Source: JAXLYE01 sp046351595 (GTDB taxonomy: Bacteria; Myxococcota_A; Polyangia; Palsa-1104; JAEUJZ01). From it: a DNA stretch of 64,000 nt. Below, one piece after another: positions 19,252-30,715 of the stretch. A model generated the notes under the pieces. The model was not told where the DNA came from, did no database searches, and saw only the letters and a program-made list of their open reading frames with translations. The stretch lies in contig JAXLYE010000001.1 in NCBI GenBank assembly GCA_046351595.1, positions 1,984,001-2,048,000 of the forward strand. Reading direction: 5' to 3'. The stretch's first letter is position 1. Each line of letters begins with the position of its first letter. Position numbers and translations under genes: made by a program.

Positions 19252-20781
19252 TCAGGCGCGCGCCAGGTTCGTCTCTTTGCGCAGGATCGCGTCGAGCAGG
19301 AAGAACAGCGCGAACAGGCCGTCCTCCTGCGTGCTCTTGCCGGCCTCGGCGTCCTGCACGGCCTGGCGGAAGCGCAGGTAGCGCTCGACGGGCAGGCCCA
19401 GCACCAGGCCGCGCCAGGCCGGGCCCTCGTCGGGCTCGCGGGTGGCGTCGGCGGCGGTCAGGGCGTAGAAGATGCCGGCCGCGCGCCGCACCGCCGGGGT
19501 GAACTGGCCCGCCCACAGCAGGCGCTCGACGTCCTGCAGCTGCGTGCGCAGCGAACCCGGCGGCAGCAGCTGGCACATGAAGACCTCGCGCTGCGACAGG
19601 TCCAGGCGCGAGCTCGTGCCCGCGGGCGTCAGCAGCGGCCGGCTCGGCCGCGAGCTGCGCGAGACCGGCACCGTCTGCGGCGAGCGGCCGGACGCCAGCT
19701 CCGAGGCGCGGTCGCCTGCCCGCTCGCTCGCCCGGTCGATCCCTCGTTCGGGCCCGCGGTCGGGCGCCCGATCTCCCAAGGGCTGCTCGAGCATCGGCGC
19801 GGCGCTCGGCTCGGTGCGCGCGCGCGTCGGGATCGGGCGGCTGAGCAGCGGCTCGTCCTGCGGCTGCACGTCCTGGCGGATCGGCAGGACGTGCATGGGC
19901 ACGGTCGGCTCGACCTGCTGCTCGTGCGCCGAGGCGGGCGGCGAGGGAACGATGCTGACCAGCGACGGGCCGGACTGGCTCGCCGGGCCGCTCGGTGAGC
20001 TCGCCGGCGACGGCTGGCTCGGCTCGAGCACGGCCTGACCATCGCTCGGGAAGCGCGAGGCGAGCACGCGCAGCGCCTGCTGCACCTCGTGCGTCGCCAG
20101 CATGCGGCGGCTGGTGACGACGTCGCCGGCCAGCCCCGGGTCCGGGCGGCCGCTGATGCCCGAGCCGAGCAGGTCCGGCCGCCGCCGCAGCACCACCTCG
20201 AGCGCCTGCGCCGCCAGCTTGCGGAAGGCCTCGGACACCCCCTGCCCCGTCGAGGCGACCATGGGGAAGCTGGCCGACTGCGAGATGTTCAGGCCGGCCT
20301 CGAGCTCGCCGATGGACAGCACGTCCGCGGCGTCGCGCTTGTTCCAGCCGAGCACCAGGGCCACGTCGGACAGGCGCAGGTTGAGGTCGAGCAGGCAGTT
20401 GCGCAGCTCCTCCAGCGCCTGGATGTTGTCGCGCTCGCGGCCGCGCCGGCTGTCTGCGATGAAGAGCACACCGTCGGCACCGGCCAGAAGGGCGCGCCGC
20501 GTCGCCTCGTTCTGGACGCTGCCGTTGGCGGCGTAGACCTGCATGTGGATGGAGGCGCCGAGCAGGCGGGCGGGCGGGGACGGGAAGCAGTCGAAGAACA
20601 GCGTGCGATCGGCGCCGGTGTTCACTCCGACGAGCTGTCCGCGGATGTCAGGGCGCAGCGCGCGGTGCAAGTAGCCGAGCGCCGTCGTCTTTCCGGCCGA
20701 AGCGGGTCCGTAAAAGACCAGCTTCATATGGACCTCGCGCGTCTGTGAGTAAGCCTGCGCCACAGCTTCAAAATCTATCAC
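19252..20781 (-). CDS. MglA-like small GTPase with long C-terminal extension
   Basis: 509 aa. The N-terminal 200 residues are a Ras-like GTPase of the MglA type: KLVFYGPASAGKTT (P-loop, G25-T33), DRTLFFD (58-64), GADGVLFIADSR and NKRD (147-150). MglA controls polarity and motility in myxobacteria. Where MglA has VPGQ in switch II, this protein has YAANGSVQ, so the usual glutamine and proline are shifted or missing. Residues about 200-370 are Pro/Ser/Arg-rich and disordered. The last 130 form a helical domain (LQDVERLLWAGQFTPAVRRA). Start uncertain: GTG 20781 keeps the strand TREVHMKLVFYGP seen in MglA; ATG 20727 (GAGG five bases upstream) and ATG 20853 are alternatives. Confidence 0.75.
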   Translation of the reverse strand: MIDFEAVAQAYSQTREVHMKLVFYGPASAGKTTALGYLHRALRPDIRGQLVGVNTGADRTLFFDCFPSPPARLLGASIHMQVYAANGSVQNEATRRALLAGADGVLFIADSRRGRERDNIQALEELRNCLLDLNLRLSDVALVLGWNKRDAADVLSIGELEAGLNISQSASFPMVASTGQGVSEAFRKLAAQALEVVLRRRPDLLGSGISGRPDPGLAGDVVTSRRMLATHEVQQALRVLASRFPSDGQAVLEPSQPSPASSPSGPASQSGPSLVSIVPSPPASAHEQQVEPTVPMHVLPIRQDVQPQDEPLLSRPIPTRARTEPSAAPMLEQPLGDRAPDRGPERGIDRASERAGDRASELASGRSPQTVPVSRSSRPSRPLLTPAGTSSRLDLSQREVFMCQLLPPGSLRTQLQDVERLLWAGQFTPAVRRAAGIFYALTAADATREPDEGPAWRGLVLGLPVERYLRFRQAVQDAEAGKSTQEDGLFALFFLLDAILRKETNLARA

Positions 20782-21225
20782 AAGTGCAGAAGGGCGATTG
20801 CTGCTTTTCAAACCCTCGTAAGCCGACGCGTTTTGTGACGGTCGGGCCGCCATCCCGGGCCGCAGCGGCGGCCGTTTGAGCCGCGCCAGGTCACGCGGAC
20901 CGGCCCCGGCGACCGGCCGCGCGCTCGCCGCTGCTGCCGCTGTACCGTCGCTCTTGGCCGGCGGCCGGCGGCCGGGGTGGGCGCGGACGGCGGCGGTCGG
21001 GCGGCGCACCGGGCCGATGCGCTGCGCTGACGCAACGGGTCATGAGCAGCGGGTCCTGCGCAGCGGGCAGGCAACGGACCGGACATCTGCAGTGTTCCAA
21101 CACAGTCACCCACACAGGCGCAGTGAGTCGCTCTGCAGAGGCGGTGTGGACTCATATGTAGATAAACAAAAGGGAAATCTAGCTATCTATAGATCACGCC
21201 TCGGCGGGCCCGTCATAATGATCTC
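20782..21225. other. Divergent intergenic region with AT-rich promoter segments
   Basis: No gene seen. The part next to the GTPase (20782-20830) and the part at 21150-21220 are much lower in GC than the rest. A perfect 10-bp palindrome ATCTATAGAT (21185-21194) and a CATAAT hexamer (21214-21219), six bases before the GTG at 21226, suggest the promoter, and possibly an operator, for the secreted protein. Confidence 0.45.
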
Positions 21226-22095
21226 GTGACCACCCTACGACGCCGCTCCTCTGCACTCGCGCTGGGGCTGCTGCTGCTGTCGGCAGCTGCGCCGTCCGCC
21301 GCGTCACCGCCGGGCGGGATGCCGCCGGGCCAGGCCAAGAAGCTCGCCCGCTTCCTCGGTGCCCACCCGCTCGCGGCGCCGCGCAGCGGCTACTGCTATA
21401 TCGACACGCCGCACACCCACGACTATGCCCCGGACCGCCCGGTCCTGTACCAGGAGGCCGGCGACGGCTACGTCTTCACCGGCGACCCGGTGCCGTTCGG
21501 CTACGACGGCGACAAGACCGTCTATTACGGCCACCACCCGGTGCCGACCTCCGTCGAGCTCGGGCCGGGCAGCCAGCCGGTGTTCTGCTTCATCAAGGGG
21601 CCGCACTACCACGGCTACCGCCCGCCCGAGCCGGACGGCTACAAGACCCGCGACAACGTCGTCTTCTACGTCGGCCCGGTGCCGCCCGAGGTCGCGCGCA
21701 TGCGGCCGCAGCAGGAGCGCCTGCTCGAGGTCGAGTACCGCCCCTACCTGGCGCAGCGGCCGCAGGTCGTGGTGACGCCGCCGCCCGAGTGGCAGGGCCC
21801 GGTCTGGGTGGCGCCGCCGCCTCAGACCGTGGTCGTGGCCGCGCCGGCTCCGGTGGTGCCGGTAGTGGCCTCGGCACCGACGACGGTGGTGGTCGAGCAG
21901 CCGCGGCCCGCGGTGGTCGTCGCGCCCGCGGCACCGCCGACCGTGGTCGTCGCGCCGCCCGTGCCGGCGGTGATCGTCGCGCCGCCCGGCCCGCCCGCGG
22001 TGATCATCGCGCCGCACCACCCGGCGGTGATCGTCGGGCCCGGTCGCGGCCACCCCGGCAAGCACAAGGGCTGGTTCAAGCACGGCAGGTGGTAG
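21226..22095 (+). CDS. Secreted protein with Val/Pro-rich repetitive C-terminus
   Basis: 289 aa. A signal peptide (LALGLLLLSAAAPSAAS) is followed by a domain of about 150 residues rich in aromatic residues, His and Pro, with repeated motifs GYCYIDTPHTHDY, YYGHHPVPTS, FCFIKGPHYHGY and VVFYVGPVPPE. The last 110 residues are repeats of the type VVVAPAxPxxVVVA, ending in a basic His/Lys/Gly tail. I do not recognise the family. The pattern suggests an envelope or matrix protein. CATAAT six bases before the GTG start fits leaderless expression. Confidence 0.75.
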   Translation: MTTLRRRSSALALGLLLLSAAAPSAASPPGGMPPGQAKKLARFLGAHPLAAPRSGYCYIDTPHTHDYAPDRPVLYQEAGDGYVFTGDPVPFGYDGDKTVYYGHHPVPTSVELGPGSQPVFCFIKGPHYHGYRPPEPDGYKTRDNVVFYVGPVPPEVARMRPQQERLLEVEYRPYLAQRPQVVVTPPPEWQGPVWVAPPPQTVVVAAPAPVVPVVASAPTTVVVEQPRPAVVVAPAAPPTVVVAPPVPAVIVAPPGPPAVIIAPHHPAVIVGPGRGHPGKHKGWFKHGRW

Positions 22096-22147
22096 CCCTC
22101 GGCCCGCTCGTATCCATAACCAGCAAGAACCTGGCAAGAACCTGGAG

Positions 22148-22609
22148 ATGCCTCTGATGCGGACTGCTCCCCAAGGAACGGTGACTGCTCTTCCTGCGCC
22201 TCGTACCCGCCGGATCGCGGGCCTGCTGCTCGTGACCGGCCTGCTCGGCGGGCTCGGCCTCGTCGCCGGCTGCGGCAAGAAGGGGATCGCCCCCGAGCTG
22301 CAGGTGCTCAAGGACGCCGGCCGCAACGTCTCGGCGTTCAGCGACACCGACGCTACGGCCCTGCGCGCCAAGCGCTGCCAGGCCGGCACCATCGACGGCG
22401 TGCAGGCGCTGCTCTGCGAGTACGGCAGCAGCGACGAGGCGGCGCAGGGCCTGCAGGCGGCGCAGGCGTGGGTCTCGGAGGCGCCGACCGGGCTGGCGCT
22501 GCAGCGCGAGATCCTGGTGCTGGGCCTGGCCGATCGCAGCAACGCCGACCCGACGGGCAAGGCCATCGACGCGATCACCAAGGTCTTCCGCCGCACCGGC
22601 CGCAAGTAG
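22148..22609 (+). CDS. Lipoprotein of unknown function
   Basis: 153 aa. A basic N-terminus and hydrophobic core end in the lipobox GLVAGC. The mature protein (LQVLKDAGRNVSAFSDTDA, CQAGTIDGVQALLCEY) has two cysteines likely to pair and an Ala/Gln-rich helix. GGAG lies directly upstream, in a tandem duplication of GCAAGAACCTG. It ends 14 bases before the histidine kinase gene on the same strand and may belong to that operon as a sensory accessory (inference). Confidence 0.75.
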   Translation: MPLMRTAPQGTVTALPAPRTRRIAGLLLVTGLLGGLGLVAGCGKKGIAPELQVLKDAGRNVSAFSDTDATALRAKRCQAGTIDGVQALLCEYGSSDEAAQGLQAAQAWVSEAPTGLALQREILVLGLADRSNADPTGKAIDAITKVFRRTGRK

Positions 22610-22623
22610 CCGCGCCGCGGTCG

Positions 22624-24305
<1,682 letters not shown>

Positions 24306-24309
<4 letters not shown>

Positions 24310-24788
24310 CCGCGGATCCGCGCCCGCGCATCCTCGTCATCGACGACGAGGCGTCGAACCTGGAGACGTTCCAGCGGGTCTTCCGGCGCGACCTGCGCAT
24401 CGAGCTGTGTGCGTCGGGGCGCGAGGCGCTGAGCGTGCTGCGGCAGCGCGAGTTCGACGCCATCCTGGTCGACTACTCGATGCCGGGCATGAACGGCGCG
24501 CAGTTCCTGCAGGCCGCGGCCGAGCTGCAGCCCGAGACCGTGCGCATGATGGTCACCGCGCACGCCGATCTCGACGAGGTGCGCGGCCTCAAGGCGAGCG
24601 GCATGGTCAACCGCACCATCATCAAGCCCTGGGACCGCGACCACCTCTTGCAGTGGATCCAGAACGCCGCGCGCATCACCTCCATGCGCCGCGCCCTGCC
24701 GCCCGAGGGCTCAGGAGCGAGCGCATCCCCGGCGGCGCCCGCCGGCACCACCGGCCCCGGACCGGCCGGCCGGAAGCCGGGCGGCTGA
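24306..24788 (+). CDS. Single-domain response regulator (receiver)
   Basis: 160 aa. Receiver domain with the acidic pair DDE (13-15), phospho-acceptor D56 in ILVDYSMPGMNG, T84 in MVTAHA and K107 in TIIKPWD. The C-terminal 35 residues are disordered (Gly/Pro/Ala) and there is no output domain, so it probably acts through protein contacts. The GTG start overlaps the kinase stop (GTGA), implying translational coupling. Confidence 0.9.
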
Positions 24789-24832
24789 CCTGCGCTTGCG
24801 CGACGGCGCCGGGCTCGGGCATGCTGCCCGTC

Positions 24833-25957
<1,125 letters not shown>

Positions 25958-26040
25958 ACGCGCGCCCGCCGACGGTCCGTCGCGACCCGCGCGGCACTTT
26001 TTTGCCGTCGGGCGCGGCGCCGACGCTACGCTGCGCGACC

Positions 26041-26850
26041 ATGAAACCGGCTGTCCGCTCGCACCCGCCCGCGCTCGCGCTCGCCATCCCCGACCCGGCC
26101 CGGCCGTCGGCGCTTACGGCCAAGCGCCGGCTCGAGCGCCTGTTCCTGGCCTATACGCCGCTGTGGACCGGGGCCGTCGGGCTGGTCCTGTTGACCGGCG
26201 CGTTCCGACGCTGGGCCGACGTCGGCCTGCTGCTGCTCGGGCTGGCGATGGCGCTGCCGCTGTGGGCGCTGCCGTTCCTGCTCGAGCGAGATCGCCCGCT
26301 GCACGCCCGCTACGCGGTCAAGGCGACGCTGTTCCTGGCCGTGCTGAGCTTTGTGCAGAACTACTTCGGCGCGCCGCTGTTCTTCCGCTTCTTCGGCATG
26401 GAGTACCGCTTCAACACCACCTGGAGCGGCAACGGCTCGCCGTGGTTCCTATCGCTGATGACCGTCGCGTACTTCAGCACCTACTTCGCGATCATGCAGT
26501 CGCTGCTGCGCGCCGCCGAGCGCCGCATCGCCGCGCTCCGGCAGCCGCTCGCCCGCGGGCTGCTGCGCGCGCTCGCCTGCCTGGTGCTCGGCTACTCGAT
26601 GGCGTTCCTGGAGACGCTGTTCATGGCGAACGATCTGCTGCGCGGCTACTTCGCGTACGCGGACAAGGGCCGCATGCTGAAGCTCGGCTCGCTGTGCTAC
26701 GGCACGCTTCTGGCGATGTCGCTGCCGCTGTACGCGCGCATCGACGCGGATCCCAAGCAGCCGACGCCGCTCGGCGCGGTGCTGTGGCAGGCGCTCGGCG
26801 TCAACATGCTGGTGCTGATCGCCTACGAGCTGTACGGCTGCTTCCTGTAG
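26041..26850 (+). CDS. Cycloeucalenol cycloisomerase-like membrane protein
   Basis: 269 aa with about six to eight membrane segments. It follows plant CPI1 closely in order and spacing. ERLFLAYTPLW matches ELFFLxYTPFW; HARYAVKATLFL matches the DRYWVKANLW segment; FVQNYFGAPLFFRFFGMEYR matches GNYFWTHYFFKVLGAxY. The later motifs are MTVAYFSTYFA, YSMAFLETLFMAN (plant YxxAYLETxxIAN), GRMLKLGSLCYG (AMYRVGxLFY) and LPLYARID. The plant enzyme opens the 9,19-cyclopropane ring of sterols, so a cycloartenol-type sterol route is implied. No other sterol gene is in the window. TACGCT ends eight bases before the ATG. Confidence 0.7.
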   Translation: MKPAVRSHPPALALAIPDPARPSALTAKRRLERLFLAYTPLWTGAVGLVLLTGAFRRWADVGLLLLGLAMALPLWALPFLLERDRPLHARYAVKATLFLAVLSFVQNYFGAPLFFRFFGMEYRFNTTWSGNGSPWFLSLMTVAYFSTYFAIMQSLLRAAERRIAALRQPLARGLLRALACLVLGYSMAFLETLFMANDLLRGYFAYADKGRMLKLGSLCYGTLLAMSLPLYARIDADPKQPTPLGAVLWQALGVNMLVLIAYELYGCFL

Positions 26851-26859
26851 GCCGCGCCG

Positions 26860-28533
26860 TCAGTACACCGCGTCGCTGGACTTGGCGTCGGCGGCCTTGG
26901 CCTTGGCCGGCGCCGCCTTGGCCGCCTTCTTGGCGCGCAGCTCGGCGTTGCTGGCGGAGCTCCGATAGGACGGCTTCGGCGGCGCCTGCGCCTCGAGCGG
27001 GATGCGCGACGGAGCGGCAGCCGCGGGCGCCGGCGCGGGCAGGACCGGCGCCTGCGACGGCACCGTCTGCTGCGGCGTGAACGGCGTGAGCTGCTGCTGG
27101 TTGGACGGGGCGCAGCGAAGCTGGTACTGCGTCCGCGCCTCGGCCAGGCCGCGCACCGTCGGTGTCGCCTGCTCGATCCGGTTCAGCACCGCGTGCGCCT
27201 CGGGGCAGCGACCCTTGGCCAGAAGCTCCTGCACCGCCTGCAGCTGGCGCGGCGCCTCGTCGGCGAGCGTGGGCTCGCGGCGGCCGAGGTTGTTGCGGCT
27301 CGCCCCGACGTCCTCGTCGTCCGTCGGAGCCGCGGAGCGCGCCGTGTTGCCGGCCGGCTCCGCCTTGTTGCCATAGCTCGAGCCGGCCGGTCCCGAAAGG
27401 CCGCCGCCCGCGGCATAGCGCCCGCGCTGTACGCTGTCCAGCGTCGAGGGCGCCTGCCCCAGCGCCTGGTTCTCGAGGTCATCGACCGTGCGCTGGCGGG
27501 AGCGCGCCGCGAGCTCGCTGCCGATCGAGCCGTTGTCGTTGCGCGCCGGCGTCTTGGTCGTCGGGGCCGGCTCCGCCGGAGGAGGCGGCGGCTGGGCAAA
27601 GTTCGGCTCGGCGGCCGGCTGCTCGCGCACGTCGCGCTTGTCGGCGTAGAGCTCCGCCGGCTTGGCCTCCTTCTTCGCCGCCTCACCCGCGCTCGCGCCG
27701 GAGCCCGTCGACGGGGTCGAGGCGGACGGCGGCACCGCGAACGCGCGCGGCTTCTGCAGCACCTCGCGCTCGGCCTCGGCCATGACTAGGCCGTCGAGCG
27801 AGTCGCCCTTCTTCTTGTCCTTGAGGACGGGCATGCGCGTGCTCGCCTTGCCGCCGGCCCACGCGGGCTCGGTCGCGCGCTCGGCGAGGCGCTGCTTGTC
27901 GGCCGGCGCCGCGTAGCCGCCGGTGTCGCCGACGAGCTTCTCGGGCGCGGCCACCGGGGCCGCAGGCGCCGCAGCGACCGCCTCGGGCGCGGCCGCCTCT
28001 TCGGCCTTGGGGGCGCCGCCTTCCTGCTGCTTCGCGCCGGGGCTGTCGACCGCTTTCGCCGGGGCCGTCGCCGCAGTGAGCGTCGGGTGCGCCGCGGGCG
28101 CCGGGGGCGTGACCTCGGTATCGGGCCCCGGCGGCCGGAACATCACGAACAGCAGCGCTGCCGCCGCCACCGCGGTCACGCCCGTCGCCGGGTGCAGGAG
28201 GATGCGCCGCAGCCCGCGCGGCCGGAACTCGATGACCTTGCCGCCGCCGTGCGCTGCCGCCGGATCCGCGGGGACGCCGTTCTTGCCCGTCGCCGGCTTG
28301 ACCTTGGCCGCCTCCTGCATGAGCACCGCGGTCATGCGCTGCATCGCCTCGGCCGACGGCTCGAGCCGGGGCAGGCCGCGGACCTCGCTGTGCACGCGCG
28401 AGAACGAGTGCACCTGCGGCGGGCAGGAGGCGCAGGTCGACAGGTGGCGCTCGAACTCGGCGCGCTCCGCAGCGCTCAGCTCCCCGTACACGTAGTCGAG
28501 GACTTGGTCGTCATGTCTGCATCGCTGCGTCAT
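26860..28533 (-). CDS. Anti-sigma factor with zinc-finger N-terminus and large periplasmic part
   Basis: 557 aa. The N-terminus carries a ZAS-type anti-sigma motif, with H30, C34 and C37 in HLSTCASC, directed to the cytoplasm. A transmembrane segment follows at about 110-128 (GVTAVAAAALLFVMF). The periplasmic part is mostly Ala/Pro/Lys-rich and low complexity, with a helical TPR-like segment near the end (LQAVQELLAKGRCPEAHAVL). The ATG overlaps the sigma factor stop by four bases, so it is the cognate regulator of that sigma factor. Envelope stress sensing is inferred. Confidence 0.85.
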   Translation of the reverse strand: MTQRCRHDDQVLDYVYGELSAAERAEFERHLSTCASCPPQVHSFSRVHSEVRGLPRLEPSAEAMQRMTAVLMQEAAKVKPATGKNGVPADPAAAHGGGKVIEFRPRGLRRILLHPATGVTAVAAAALLFVMFRPPGPDTEVTPPAPAAHPTLTAATAPAKAVDSPGAKQQEGGAPKAEEAAAPEAVAAAPAAPVAAPEKLVGDTGGYAAPADKQRLAERATEPAWAGGKASTRMPVLKDKKKGDSLDGLVMAEAEREVLQKPRAFAVPPSASTPSTGSGASAGEAAKKEAKPAELYADKRDVREQPAAEPNFAQPPPPPAEPAPTTKTPARNDNGSIGSELAARSRQRTVDDLENQALGQAPSTLDSVQRGRYAAGGGLSGPAGSSYGNKAEPAGNTARSAAPTDDEDVGASRNNLGRREPTLADEAPRQLQAVQELLAKGRCPEAHAVLNRIEQATPTVRGLAEARTQYQLRCAPSNQQQLTPFTPQQTVPSQAPVLPAPAPAAAAPSRIPLEAQAPPKPSYRSSASNAELRAKKAAKAAPAKAKAADAKSSDAVY

Positions 28534-29126
28534 GGGAGTGCCCGCGCCATCTCGGCGTACTCATCGAGCAGGCCGCGCAGCTTCTCTAACGCGTAGCGCA
28601 TCCGGCTCTTGACGGTGTTCTCGTTTACGCCGACGACATCGGCGATCTCCTTGAAGCCCAGGTCCGCGTGCTCGCGCAGCAGGAAGACCTCGCGCTGGTC
28701 GTCGGGCAGCGCGTCGATCGCCTGCATCAGCCGCTGCTGCAGCTGGCTGCTGATGACCCGACGGTCCACGGCCAGGTCGTCCTTCGCGGTGCGGTCAAGT
28801 AGAGAGTGCCCCTCTTCGTCCGGTGCGTCCAGGCTGCGCGCCCGCCGGTGCTTCATTCGCCGGGAGTGATCGATGCAGAGATTTCGCGCCAGCGTGAACA
28901 GCCACGTCGTGAACTTGGCGCGCTGCTCGTAGGTGCTGGCCTGCTTGACCACGCGCAGGAACGTCTCCTGCGTCAGATCCTCGGCCACCGCGGTGTTGTA
29001 CGCACCGACGGAGCGCAGGATGAACTCGTAGATAGACTTCTGATGTCGCTGGAGAAGGATCTCGAAGGCGCGGGTCTCACCGCCACGGAAGCGGAGCATC
29101 AGCGCCTCGTTCGTCTCGTCGCGCAC
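28530..29126 (-). CDS. ECF-type RNA polymerase sigma factor
   Basis: 198 aa from GTG 29126. Sigma region 2 (AFEILLQRHQKSIYEFILR, EDLTQETFLRV, TWLFTLARNLCIDHSRR) and region 4 (LPDDQREVFLLREHADLGF, KEIADVVGVNENTVKSRM) are complete. The chosen GTG has a good GAGGG site. The open frame continues to GTG 29186, which has no such site. It precedes and overlaps the anti-sigma factor gene. It is divergent from a Ser/Thr kinase gene. Confidence 0.9.
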   Translation of the reverse strand: MRDETNEALMLRFRGGETRAFEILLQRHQKSIYEFILRSVGAYNTAVAEDLTQETFLRVVKQASTYEQRAKFTTWLFTLARNLCIDHSRRMKHRRARSLDAPDEEGHSLLDRTAKDDLAVDRRVISSQLQQRLMQAIDALPDDQREVFLLREHADLGFKEIADVVGVNENTVKSRMRYALEKLRGLLDEYAEMARALP

Positions 29127-29356
29127 CAAGGCCCTCAAAATCCAGGGGGGGGTCTGTGGGCGATATGCTATCTCACTGACGTGCACTTAGAAACACCTAT
29201 TGCCTGGGTGGTGCGGCCCGCTGGCCTGTGCGCACGAGCGGCACCGGGATCTGCCCGCTACCAACGCAGCCCCGGGTGTTTGGATCCGACCCTGGCTTCG
29301 TCCGTGTTTCCGGCCGCTTCTCCGGCCGTGTCTCTGGCGCCCGCTCGGCCCCGGTC

Positions 29357-30715
29357 ATGCTAGAGCGCGTCGGCACCTGCCGCATCGAGGGCGAGCTCGC
29401 CGCCGGCGGCATGGCCGTCATCTACCGCGCCGAGCAGGAGAGCCTGGGCCGCAAGGTCGCGGTCAAGGCCCTGAAGACCGCGGTCCAGGAGGAGGACGGC
29501 CAGTTCGCGCTGCGCTTCGAGCGCGAGGCCCGCACGCTGGCGCAGCTCCAGCACGAGAACCTCATCCACGTCTACGACTTCTACCGCGAGCACGGCGCGC
29601 TCTTCATCGTCATGGAGCTCGTCGACGGCATCGACCTGTACGACCTGCTCGAGCGGGCCGGGGCGCTGCCCGTCGACGTCGCCGCGATCATCGCGCTGCA
29701 GGTGGCGCGCGCGCTCGACTACCTGCACTTCGTCGGCGTTTTGCACCGCGACCTCAAGCCCGCCAACATCCTCCTGACCAAGAGCGGCGTGGTGAAGCTC
29801 GGCGACTTCGGAATCGCCGACGACCCGCGCCATGTCGGCGACCTGACCGCGACCGGCGTCGGCCTGGGCACGCCGAGCTACATGAGCCCCGAGCAGGTGC
29901 TGGGCGAGCGCCTGGACGCGCGCTCGGATCAGTTCGCGCTCGGCGTGGTGCTGTACCAGATGCTCGCCGGGCGCAAGCCGTTCATCGAGGATGCCGAGCG
30001 CTCGGTCGTCGAGAAGATCCGCGGCGAGGACCCGACGCCGCTTTTGCGCCTGCGCCCCGAGGTGCCGCTCGGGCTGCAGCGCATCGTCGAGCGCTGCCTG
30101 CGCAAGCGCCGCCAGGACCGCTTCGCCTCGCCGCACGAGCTGGTGCTGGCGCTGGAGCGCTTCCTGGCCGAGCGCGTGGCGATGAACTACCACACGCGGC
30201 TCGTCGAGTTCCTGGCGACGCAGGGCCTGCTCGCCGAGGACGAGGCGAGCGCCGTGCTGTCGTCGCTCGGCCTCCGCGGCGCCCCGGCCAGTTCGTCGCT
30301 GAGCTCGTCGCTGTCGGGGGCCGCACGGGCGCGCCCGGGGCGGCTCGCGCTCCTCCGCGAGCTCGCGCTCAAGCAGCTGGCGGTGGCCGCAGCGGTCGGC
30401 GGGCTGCTGGCGGCGCTGCACCTCTCGCCGCTCGGACGGCCGCCCTCGCCGATCCTGCGCGCCGACGAGCCCGGGCCGCCGGGCTACCTTTCGGTGCTCG
30501 CCGAGCCCTGGGCCGAGGTCTACGTCGACGATCAGCTCGTCGAGACCACGCCCTTTGCGGCGGCGCTGCGGCTGCGCCCGGGGCGGCGCTTCGTCGAGCT
30601 GCGCAACCCCACCTGCCGGCTGCGCCGGACCCTGGACGTCGTGCCGCAGCAGCACTACCAGCTGACCGCGACGCTGACGACGCAGCGGCAGCGCTTCGAG
30701 GGCGAGGGCGAGTGA
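29357..30715 (+). CDS. Ser/Thr protein kinase with transmembrane segment and PEGA-like domain
   Basis: 452 aa. Full Hanks-type kinase: Gly-rich loop GELAAGGMAVIYRA, VAVKAL (K37), catalytic loop HRDLKPAN (H130, R131, D132, N137), DFG (D150) and a GTPSYMSPEQ activation-segment end. A transmembrane helix near 345-365 is followed by an extracytoplasmic PEGA-like domain (GYLSVLAEPWAEVYVDDQLV). The ATG at 29357 is the start that fits the domain boundary; no clear Shine-Dalgarno. The stop overlaps the next gene by one base (TGATG). Confidence 0.92.
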   Translation: MLERVGTCRIEGELAAGGMAVIYRAEQESLGRKVAVKALKTAVQEEDGQFALRFEREARTLAQLQHENLIHVYDFYREHGALFIVMELVDGIDLYDLLERAGALPVDVAAIIALQVARALDYLHFVGVLHRDLKPANILLTKSGVVKLGDFGIADDPRHVGDLTATGVGLGTPSYMSPEQVLGERLDARSDQFALGVVLYQMLAGRKPFIEDAERSVVEKIRGEDPTPLLRLRPEVPLGLQRIVERCLRKRRQDRFASPHELVLALERFLAERVAMNYHTRLVEFLATQGLLAEDEASAVLSSLGLRGAPASSSLSSSLSGAARARPGRLALLRELALKQLAVAAAVGGLLAALHLSPLGRPPSPILRADEPGPPGYLSVLAEPWAEVYVDDQLVETTPFAAALRLRPGRRFVELRNPTCRLRRTLDVVPQQHYQLTATLTTQRQRFEGEGE

